Made by a program: the position numbers and the translations under genes. A DNA stretch of 64,000 nt, taken from positions 402,385 through 466,384 of the forward strand of contig NZ_MKKY01000091.1 of the NCBI RefSeq assembly GCF_002091955.1. The letters run 5' to 3'. The notes under the pieces were generated by a model. It searched no databases and had not been told where the DNA came from. It saw nothing but the letters and a program-made list of their open reading frames with translations. Below are positions 8,934-15,127 of this stretch, one piece after another; position 1 is the first letter of the stretch, and each line of letters opens with the position of its first letter. The DNA is from Rhodococcus sp. 1168 (GTDB taxonomy: Bacteria > Actinomycetota > Actinomycetes > Mycobacteriales > Mycobacteriaceae).

Positions 8934-9457
8934 TCAGAGCGGTTGCGAGGCAACTTCGCCGGCGCGGCTCGACAGAAGTTCTCGCTCGAAGCGCAAACGA
9001 AGTGCGTAGACGTCGACGAAGTCTCGCGCCTCCGCACGGTCGAAGAGTGCGACCACTTTTCGCCCCGCGAGTTCTTCCGGCGCGAACGTAGGACACACCA
9101 CACTCGCAGTCGCAGGCATGCCCGGTACAGAATCCAGAGCTAGGTCCATCAGCAAATCTTCATCACCGTGAACAAAGCAGGCGGCAGAAGGTCTCAGCGT
9201 TCTGAATACGCTCGATCCGTCAGCCGAGGCCGACGGCAACAGATTCGAATTCATCCCTCGCGACACGCACTTCACCACCCAGCCCTGCTGGTGAAGAAGT
9301 CCAAATCCCCGCGTCGGACGGCAACAGACAGATTTTGCGCTACCAAAGTTGCTCCGCCTGCCAGCAGAAAGCCACCACTGGCCGGCAGCGTGAAGAACAA
9401 CCGCGCTATGCGAACCTGGAAGGCAGTGGGCACCCCGCTATCTCCCGGATCGCTCAT
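8934..9457 (-). pseudogene. AbiEii/AbiGii-type nucleotidyltransferase toxin, frameshifted remnant
   Basis: Two pieces in different frames add up to one family. The 5' piece (9272-9457) reads FQVRIARLFFTLP, GGFLLAGGATLVAQNL and RRGDLDFFTSRAGW, the nucleotide-binding start of AbiEii-like proteins. The 3' piece (8934-9278) carries PTFAPEELAGRKVVALFDRA and EARDFVDVYALRLRF, the conserved second half. The end is cut short (GEVASQPL then stop). AbiEii is the toxin of an abortive-infection toxin-antitoxin pair; no antitoxin gene is seen next to it. Frameshift and truncation mean it is dead. Confidence 0.75.
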
Positions 9458-9552
9458 GCGAAGAACGACAGATCCCAGGTCGCCGCCACGACCCGAACGC
9501 AGGTCGACTCCCGACCGTCCGACTCTTTCTGGAAGTGTTTGGGCACGAAAAA

Positions 9553-9590
9553 GACCCTCTGTCCCGCACGTGCGTGCAGGTCAGAGGGTC
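9553..9590 (-). terminator. Stem-loop terminator downstream of the tRNA-Asn 3' fragment
   Basis: Nine-base stem GACCCTCTG/CAGAGGGTC with a loop containing a smaller GCACGTGC palindrome, followed on the minus strand by a T-rich run. It begins seven bases past the tRNA 3' end and is the normal tRNA terminator, so this side of the scar is the original chromosome. Confidence 0.75.
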
Positions 9591-9596
9591 TCTTGC

Positions 9597-9639
9597 GCTC
9601 CCCCGGCTGGACTCGAACCAGCAACCGTCCGATTAACAG
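9597..9639 (-). other. 3' fragment of tRNA-Asn(GTT): attachment-site scar
   Basis: On the minus strand, bases 9639 to 9597 match the 3' part of tRNA-Asn from CTGTTAATC (anticodon GTT) through the T-arm GGTTCGAGTCC to the acceptor end GGGGGAGC. The 5' half is absent; upstream of the anticodon stem the sequence is unrelated. Such a 3' remnant is what is left opposite the integration end when an element inserts in a tRNA gene. Because the tRNA terminator lies on the low-coordinate side, the inserted DNA should extend to higher coordinates. No intact tRNA-Asn copy was found in this window. Confidence 0.75.
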
Positions 9640-9810
9640 CCACATGAGACCTATTCCGGTAGGTCCACATGAAACCACCACAGCGCCCCTGACCAGCACT
9701 GATCGTCCACAACGTAACATCCGAATCCATGCTTGCACGTACCCACTTGTGACAACTGTGTGACAACCGTTTGGGGTCGGCGGTCGACGCTCGGGCCGGT
9801 AAACGGCAGT

Positions 9811-9873
9811 TACCGCACCGTCAAGCTGAGTTGACGTCCATCGCTGTCATGGTTTCGGCGGTCAGGTTGACGG
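9811..9873. repeat. Composite repeat, left copy
   Basis: TACCGCACCGTCAAG at 9811-9825 runs into the short palindrome GTCAA-N6-TTGAC, followed 53 bases from its start by AGGTTGACGG (9864-9873). The same order recurs at 13153-13227. The form (inverted 5-6 bp arms with a 6-bp spacer plus a distal arm repeat) resembles recombinase binding sites, but an operator is also possible. Confidence 0.45.
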
Positions 9874-10026
9874 TATATCTATTATCGGCAATGATTGTCA
9901 CTACAATTAAGGCTGGTCTTGTGGACCCAACTCATCAGACAACCGTGCGCGGCCAGCTTGTTGACTACGGCTCGTCAAGGCCCTGCCGGTCATCGTGCTC
10001 AAGAGCGTCTGCGCGGCAAATTTGGG

Positions 10027-10185
10027 TCACACAAGGTTCGGGCAGGGTTTGGTGTGCCAAAGCGCCTCTTGCCACCAGTGCACACTCTCGCCGATCTGGA
10101 TCTCGTGCTGGCAATGGGGGCAAATTGTCGCCCCTCGATCCCAGCCCTCGATAATCGGCGCGGGATACTCGAAACTTTTTGCCAT
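10027..10185 (-). CDS. Small zinc-ribbon-like protein (52 aa)
   Basis: A short ORF with a good ribosome binding site (AGGA about 7 bases before ATG). It reads MAKSFEYPAPIIEGW, then a CPHCQHEI knuckle, QIGESVHWWQEALWHTKPC and a stop. The Cys-x2-Cys plus later His/Cys residues suggest a single zinc knuckle. No function can be assigned. It lies inside the accessory region, between the tRNA scar and a proline dehydrogenase remnant. Confidence 0.5.
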   Translation of the reverse strand: MAKSFEYPAPIIEGWDRGATICPHCQHEIQIGESVHWWQEALWHTKPCPNLV

Positions 10186-10384
10186 CACTTGTCCTAAGTG
10201 GTCGACGGTGGGAAGTCACGTTCTCACACGTTAGCTGGTGGCCGATCTGGACCTGGCCGTTGGCCAACCGCCCTGACTGGTGAGGTTGACCGACGCTGAA
10301 AGGTGCTGAACGTGCCGTGGGTCAGTGTCGGTACGGCCGCGGACCGACGGGGTACACACAACACCGGCAAGGTTGGATCAATCC

Positions 10385-10935
10385 ATGAGCTTGCATCCGA
10401 TTGATCTAGCGCTGCAACTATTGACCGAACACGACACGCCGGATACGCGCCTGGCGGTCATCTTCTCGTTCTACTCACAGGAGACCTCGAGGGTGCTGGC
10501 CGACCCACCCACGCCTCGGCAGTGCCAGGACGTGCACGAGTGGCTGGTGTCTATGCGTGGAACCACGAAAGCCGCGTACCTTCCCGACTTTCGTGTCGAC
10601 TGGCCGACACGTCGCCCTGTGGCAGCACTTTCACCCAGGTCGAAGATGAGTTCGATAGCTCAACTTCCCTGCAACGCATGCGAACCGGTATCGGACGCCG
10701 TGATCCAGCACTTGCCGATTCAGGTCGAGCCGACCGCCGCTCCTCTGACTTCGAGTTCCAGATGCTCTACGGAATACGAGATGTGGAACAACGGCGGCTG
10801 GCCTAGGAACAACAGCACGTGCGAGTGTATGTCCCCTACGGGGAGCAGTGATATGGGTACTTCATGCGACGACTCGCCGAACGACCAGCCAACCTAGCGT
10901 TTTTTCTTCGCTCGCTCACCTCGCAGAAGTATTGA
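10385..10935 (+). pseudogene. Proline dehydrogenase (PutA/PRODH) C-terminal remnant, multiply disrupted
   Basis: Pieces in different frames are recognisable: FEFQMLYGIRDVEQRRLA (about 10757-10806), then in another frame VRVYVPYGEQ-stop-YGYFMRRLAERPANL and AFFLRSL (10818-10920). These are the conserved FAD/substrate-binding C-terminus of proline dehydrogenase, where the residue after GEQ is normally Trp (TGG), here TGA. The upstream part from 10385 is degenerate and fits only loosely. The gene cannot be functional. Confidence 0.6.
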
Positions 10936-10939
10936 CCAC

Positions 10940-10971
10940 GATGCCGATGCCCCTTCGGAGGCATCGGCATC
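10940..10971. terminator. Perfect 12-bp stem-loop
   Basis: GATGCCGATGCC pairs perfectly with GGCATCGGCATC around an 8-nt loop. It follows the proline dehydrogenase remnant and precedes the 3' end of the caspase operon on the other strand, so it can terminate from either side. No long T-run follows. Confidence 0.65.
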
Positions 10972-11089
10972 TACGCTGCGCGTCCATCTCACAAACGCAC
11001 CCGGCGGCGAATAAGCACGACAAGCATCGTGCCAAGTGTCTGGGCGCCGCGTGTTGCAGTGCCCAGGCGGCGCGGCCTGGATGGCACCC

Positions 11090-11380
11090 TCAGACAGAGC
11101 CGGGGATCGCGTCCAAATACTGTCGGAGCGCGTCCAAATACTCGATGGCCTGTTCCCGGTCGCTTTCCTTCTCTGCCTCGGAAAGCTGTGCGTACGAGGT
11201 GTCCATCTGACGGACCCACCGCGTGACCAGTTCTGCGGGAATGACGAGGCTGCCGTCGGCGCCCTGTACGCACTGCTGGTGTAGGTAGCGCTGCCAATGA
11301 GACCAACGCTCGTGTTCGACGTTGGCAACGATCTCGATGAGCTCCGGAGTATCGAGGGCGGAACGGGGAATGCTGGTCAC
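11090..11380 (-). CDS. Small conserved protein downstream of caspase (96 aa)
   Basis: Starts at a GTG overlapping the caspase stop (TAGTG), so it is translationally coupled to it; an in-frame ATG 10 codons upstream lies within the caspase gene. The sequence has EHERWSHWQRYLHQQC, IPAELVTRWVRQMDTSYAQL and SEAEKESDREQAIEYL. It resembles a small helical protein common in phages and accessory DNA, whose biochemical role I do not know. Its place as the third gene of the TIR-caspase operon suggests it belongs to the defence module, as accessory factor, regulator or substrate (inference). Confidence 0.75.
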   Translation of the reverse strand: MTSIPRSALDTPELIEIVANVEHERWSHWQRYLHQQCVQGADGSLVIPAELVTRWVRQMDTSYAQLSEAEKESDREQAIEYLDALRQYLDAIPGSV

Positions 11381-12366
11381 TAAATCAGCCGATCGTTGAC
11401 GAGGTTCCAATAGTGTTCCCCGGTGACCGTCAGTTCGCAGGATCTGTTCTGCATCGCTGCCCAGTACATGTGCTCAGCGCCCACTGGTCGCACGAGGTTG
11501 ACGCGGGCGTAGTTTTGCAGCACTTTGAACGTTGCCATATTGAGGGGGTCAGGTGCCGGGATCGAAGAATCAGATGCTTCTTCGGCGGATCGCGCCGGCT
11601 CGAATGATGGATCCAGCTTCAACTCGACGCCGGGAACGTCAAATATTTCGGTGAGCTGGTGTAGCTCGGACAACGAGATGGGCGGCTTCGCACGTCTCAA
11701 CGAAACGAACGTCTTGACATTGGTTTTGAAGACCGGGCGTTGCTGCCACGGTCCCAGCGACTGATCGATGTGTGCATACACACTTCCAGGCGTTATGTCA
11801 CCGACCAGGTTGGCGGCGGCCCCACTGAGCGCATCGACAAGCAATCCTGTGAAGACACCGGACCCACCCTCTTCCATCGCGTACTGTTCGGCAGTCGATG
11901 CCGACAAGATGGTGACCCCTTCTCGTATGTCGGCCTGGACTGCGCCCTGAGCGGAGACGGCGGCAGAGCCGGAATGGCAGCTATCCAGGATGATGACCTT
12001 GTTGGTGGCAGGCGACTGGTTGGCGAAGGTCATGACATCAGTGAGGGACAATCCGTCGTCGCCGCCGCGCGCATCACTGGAACACAAGTATCCTCCCGCG
12101 TCGTCGAGGTACCCGTGTCCGGAAAAGTAGAACAACGCAATCTCAGCGTCGTCGCGGAACAGTTCTCGGACCGCCTCACGTAAGTCGTGACGATCTACGC
12201 TAGCTGCCGGCCCTGTCCCCGTGATGAGCCTGGGCGATGTGAAGTTGGCGGTGCCATCTGCGTCACGTTCGAGGACGCCGTTGACGCTGTACGCGTCGTT
12301 AACGCAGCCACGAAGAGGTGAGATGTGGTCGTAATGATCGATTCCCACGATCAGTGCTTTACGCAT
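11380..12366 (-). CDS. Caspase-like cysteine protease (peptidase C14), Thoeris-type effector
   Basis: 328 residues. N-terminal caspase fold (about 1-215): [20 protein letters not shown] start, catalytic His in [11 protein letters not shown], catalytic Cys in [13 protein letters not shown] linker follows (~220-265), then a C-terminal ~60-residue tail ([20 protein letters not shown]). It follows the TIR gene by five bases, and the small 96-aa gene overlaps its 3' end. Known: in TIR-plus-caspase Thoeris systems (described as type IV) a TIR protein makes a cyclic ADP-ribose-type signal that activates a caspase-like protease, killing the phage-infected cell. That this operon works this way is inferred from gene pairing and motifs. 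Confidence 0.88.
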   Translation of the reverse strand: MRKALIVGIDHYDHISPLRGCVNDAYSVNGVLERDADGTANFTSPRLITGTGPAASVDRHDLREAVRELFRDDAEIALFYFSGHGYLDDAGGYLCSSDARGGDDGLSLTDVMTFANQSPATNKVIILDSCHSGSAAVSAQGAVQADIREGVTILSASTAEQYAMEEGGSGVFTGLLVDALSGAAANLVGDITPGSVYAHIDQSLGPWQQRPVFKTNVKTFVSLRRAKPPISLSELHQLTEIFDVPGVELKLDPSFEPARSAEEASDSSIPAPDPLNMATFKVLQNYARVNLVRPVGAEHMYWAAMQNRSCELTVTGEHYWNLVNDRLI

Positions 12367-12371
12367 GACGA

Positions 12372-12743
12372 TTACAGCGAATCGATGAAGCTGCTGATGT
12401 TCGTGTCACTCCACGTCAACGTCGAAACTCCTGGGAGGTTGGTTCGGTCGTTCGTGTACGCCCAGATTCCGCGGATACGCTTGCCTTCCTCCTTAGCGCA
12501 CGTGATCTCCCACTGTTGGCCCGTCGATGAAAGAGAATTTTTGCTGACCAATACGATCACGCCGTGCGAGCGTTTGATTCGGGTGCGTACCTTGTCCTTC
12601 CAGCCCTCCTCGTACGCTTCCTTGACGGACATGTCGATGAATTTGTACGGCGCGCGAGGAGACAAAGACTGCCCCTTCAAGAAGTCGCGCTGTCGTTCAT
12701 CTTCGATCGCGAATGCGACAAAAACGATCTTTTCGTCCGCCAT
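12372..12743 (-). CDS. TIR-like domain protein (DUF1863/ThsB type)
   Basis: 123 residues from the ATG at 12743, preceded by GAGAAAGG; a longer frame upstream is unlikely because it crosses the transposon-type repeat. The fold is that of ThsB-like TIR domains: [16 protein letters not shown] (strand A, where Thoeris TIRs have the xxFAI/SFDxED pattern), [34 protein letters not shown] and [15 protein letters not shown], whose Glu is the candidate NADase residue. In Thoeris, ThsB detects infection and turns NAD+ into a cyclic ADP-ribose isomer. It is the first gene of the operon with the caspase directly after it. Confidence 0.88.
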   Translation of the reverse strand: MADEKIVFVAFAIEDERQRDFLKGQSLSPRAPYKFIDMSVKEAYEEGWKDKVRTRIKRSHGVIVLVSKNSLSSTGQQWEITCAKEEGKRIRGIWAYTNDRTNLPGVSTLTWSDTNISSFIDSL

Positions 12744-12892
12744 AACGTACCTTTCTCGCTGTTTCCGGCCAGTGGTGACACTGTACGTGCACAGCCCGAC
12801 GCCAGAAGACATACCGCGACCAGCTGGCCCCGTTCGACATAAACCTGTCGCCAGCAGACAGCTTGAAGAGGTACCGCAACAAGCGCTGACGA

Positions 12893-12943
12893 CGTCCGTG
12901 CAGTTCTCTTCTGAAACGTTGCAGTCGTCTTCTGAAACTGACA
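12893..12943. repeat. Tn402/Tn5053-type terminal inverted repeat, orphan end
   Basis: Reads inward on the minus strand as TGTCAGTTTCAGAAGACGAC followed by a second TCAGAAGA iteron (12902-12912). This matches the ends at 51404 and 63176 and the published Tn402-family consensus style. The transposon interior would lie to the left, i.e. on the side of the TIR-caspase operon. The partner end was not found between 9.6 and 11 kb. Confidence 0.65.
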
Positions 12944-13384
12944 AATCTGCTGTCGAAGACATCTGTCGAATACTCGCTGAACAAGATCCGCCTCCAGCTC
13001 GACGCCGTAGGCGGCTGACGCCTCACTGCGGATACTTCGTCGACGAGGGCGCGAGAGGAGCCTGACTCACTGCTGCACGAGCGGAATGGCGGAGTGGAGG
13101 AACTGGGGACATGCCAGCTGGATTCACGTAGTTGACGGGGCGGAACGGGGGGTACCGCACCGTCAAGACATGTTGACAAAACTCGGCGCTGATGTTGCTC
13201 AATTCGTTGTTACTCGTAGGTTGACGGGGCACTCTGCAGTGAGCAGGACAAGAGGGGTGCGAGGGGCAAGGCAGTCGCGCAATGTCTATGGTGGCGAGGA
13301 CAGACGTCGACGCGGCGACTGGGACCTGCGTCCTTGCTGTGTAACCCGCACAGGCGACCTTGCCTAGATATTTGGAGGAGCTCG
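12944..13384 (+). promoter_or_regulatory. Intergenic region upstream of the small-protein/DUF6338 operon
   Basis: About 440 bp with no convincing gene. It holds the right copy of a composite repeat (13153-13227), TTGACGGGG boxes at 13132 and 13221 that could serve as -35 elements, and a strong Shine-Dalgarno (GGAGG) just before the ATG at 13385. The promoter of the second defence locus should be here. Confidence 0.35.
13153..13227. repeat. Composite repeat, right copy
   Basis: TACCGCACCGTCAAG at 13153-13167, GTCAA-N6-TTGAC palindrome, then AGGTTGACGG at 13218-13227, the same order as at 9811-9873 with a longer inner spacer (65 against 53 bases). The two copies are direct repeats bracketing 3.3 kb that includes the first TIR-caspase operon. 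Confidence 0.45.
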
Positions 13385-13549
13385 ATGACTGGCAGTAACG
13401 AACGTCCAACTGGCCGTGATGGGTCGGAAGGCAGATTTAACAAGCAGATGGATACTTCCGAAACGTTCGTTCCACGGCAGACTGATGATCAAGGTAACCA
13501 GACCGGCCGCTCAGTTGAAGACATCGAGTCGACTCCCCCGGACGACTGA
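13385..13549 (+). CDS. Small acidic protein paired with DUF6338 (54 aa)
   Basis: A 54-residue hydrophilic protein from the ATG at 13385, with an excellent ribosome binding site (GGAGGAGCTCG). It ends in GRSVEDIESTPPDD. It has no membrane segment or known domain. It lies 14 bases ahead of the DUF6338 gene, and I recall similar short partners before DUF6338 genes elsewhere. It could be an antitoxin-like or regulatory partner. The function is unknown. Confidence 0.65.
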   Translation: MTGSNERPTGRDGSEGRFNKQMDTSETFVPRQTDDQGNQTGRSVEDIESTPPDD

Positions 13550-13563
13550 CGGATACTGGTTTC

Positions 13564-14424
13564 GTGCCAACTACTTGGTTGTCGGTTCTGCTCTTCGCCG
13601 TTGTCGTGGCTCCCGGTATTCTTTACGATCAACAGAGCGCGAAACGCGTTGTGAAAGAGGAGCAGAGCGCATTTCGCGAAATTGGCCGAATCGCTTTGGC
13701 TTCGCTTGCATTTAGCAGCTTCGGCTCGGTTCTCGCGATCCTTGCGCACCGCGTCTGGCCGGATACGTTCTTAAACCTTGATCAAGCTTTGCGCGGTGGA
13801 TCGTCGTACGTCACCGACCACAACGGTAACGCAGCCGCATCGCTCGTTCTGGTCGTAGGTGCCGCACTCGGAACATCCTGGTTGGTCGGCTCAAGTCTGA
13901 ACGCCCTTCTTGGGGGCGGACTACGGAGCGTCTCTGGCTGGACGACGGTGCTGTCGCCCAGCCATCCGAACAAGCTGCAGCCAGGAACAACGGTGTTCGT
14001 GTCCGCGTATCTATCTGATGGCAGTGCCGTCCAGGGCCGCCGCCGAGACTACTCCGCCGACCTCCAGCGCAGCGATCGGGAACTGGTAATTGCCAGCCAA
14101 ATTTGGACTAAGAAAACTCGGGATTCCGTCTGGAAGAAACGCGATGACCTCGATGCAGTCGTCGTCAGCGGCGCTGACGTAGTGCGACTTGAGGTCGAGT
14201 ACTCGCAATTCGGAGCGGCTAATATTCCCAGAAAGGAGAGGCTAGAACGGTGGGCCCGCGATCACGTCCCGATGCTACTAAGCACGGTTTTTGCCGTAGT
14301 CACCGCAGTTCTGACAGCTGAGATAGCCGGATTCACGTGGGGTGCAGTTGTGGCAGTTGCTGTAGGAGCGGCGGTTGGGCTTCTACTGCGCAGATCCATC
14401 TCTCGTCCCACACCCTCTCCGTAG
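13564..14424 (+). CDS. DUF6338-type membrane protein
   Basis: 286 residues from a GTG. Hydrophobic segments occur at the N-terminus (WLSVLLFAVVVAPGILY), around 50-70, around 95-120, and two at the C-terminus (MLLSTVFAVVTAVLTAEIAGF and the following Ala/Val-rich stretch). Between them is a soluble part with GTTVFVSAYLSDGSAVQG and RRDYSADLQRSDRELVIA, typical of DUF6338. The biochemical role is unknown. Its position between a small acidic ORF and a TIR-caspase pair raises a membrane-linked role in the same defence module (inference). Confidence 0.75.
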   Translation: MPTTWLSVLLFAVVVAPGILYDQQSAKRVVKEEQSAFREIGRIALASLAFSSFGSVLAILAHRVWPDTFLNLDQALRGGSSYVTDHNGNAAASLVLVVGAALGTSWLVGSSLNALLGGGLRSVSGWTTVLSPSHPNKLQPGTTVFVSAYLSDGSAVQGRRRDYSADLQRSDRELVIASQIWTKKTRDSVWKKRDDLDAVVVSGADVVRLEVEYSQFGAANIPRKERLERWARDHVPMLLSTVFAVVTAVLTAEIAGFTWGAVVAVAVGAAVGLLLRRSISRPTPSP

Positions 14425-14546
14425 CGTCCGACAGAACGAGTTCTGTCGGACCTGCCGCGTACCGTTAGGCACTCGACTCGCGATCGAGCTGTAGTGGTTG
14501 GTTCCCTGTCAACTCAGAGCTCTCGAATGCTATAAGGAGCAGACCG

Positions 14547-14984
14547 ATGCCTTTGCCGCGCGCTTTCCTCAGTTTTGATTTCGACCATGATGCGACCTCG
14601 AAGATCTTGTTCGCCGGACAAGCGAAGGACGATTCGCCGACGCCGTTCGCCGTACAGGATTGGTCCTCAAAGACGTCTCTCCCGCAAGCACAGTGGGAGG
14701 CCTTGATTCAGAAGAAGATCAATTCTTGCCACATGCTGATTGCTCTCATTGGTACCCACATGAGTACCGCCGGCGGAGTCGCGAAGGAGATTAGGATGGC
14801 TAAAGATCAGGCTGTGCCATGCTTCGGTGTCTACGTCAACGGCGCGACCTCTACTAGCACCCTTCCCTCTGGTCTCTCACGAACGTCAGTTGTTGCATGG
14901 GACTGGAAGAAAATCGCCAACATGGTCGATCAGTGTGCTGGCCTTGGGAAGAACGCAAGTGTTGCGGGTTGGCGCGCCCTGTGA
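14547..14984 (+). CDS. Second TIR-like domain protein (DUF1863/ThsB type)
   Basis: 145 residues with a ribosome binding site AAGGAG. The N-terminus RAFLSFDFDHDATSKILFAG is the classical ThsB-like strand A with FDFDxD. Later come FAVQDWSSKTSLPQ, ALIQKKINSCHMLIALIGTH and GVAKEIRMAKDQAVPCFGVY, whose Glu in VAKEI is the likely NADase glutamate. It is divergent in sequence from the TIR at 12372-12743, so the two loci probably use different signals. The stop overlaps the caspase GTG (GTGA). Confidence 0.85.
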   Translation: MPLPRAFLSFDFDHDATSKILFAGQAKDDSPTPFAVQDWSSKTSLPQAQWEALIQKKINSCHMLIALIGTHMSTAGGVAKEIRMAKDQAVPCFGVYVNGATSTSTLPSGLSRTSVVAWDWKKIANMVDQCAGLGKNASVAGWRAL

Positions 14985-15127
14985 GTCCGAACCGCCGTGC
15001 ACTTCTCGTCGGATTGAACTACTACGAAACTAAGCCTTTGGGCGGCTGCGTCGCGGATGCAACCGAAATGGCTGCGAGGCTACGGAAGCACGATTCGGGT
15101 GCGCCCAATTTCGCCGTGCAGCTGTGA
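14981..15127 (+). pseudogene. Caspase-like effector, N-terminal 48 residues only, cut by IS481-type insertion
   Basis: The frame starts at a GTG overlapping the TIR stop and reads SPNRRALLVGLNYYETKPLG, then GCVADATEMAARLRKH, the start of a caspase-like Thoeris effector that parallels [20 protein letters not shown] in the intact copy at 11380-12366. After PNFAVQL it runs into the end of the IS element and stops. The catalytic His and Cys regions are missing. They are not found on the far side of the IS, so the rest was deleted. The locus is an inactivated TIR-caspase system. Confidence 0.8.
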
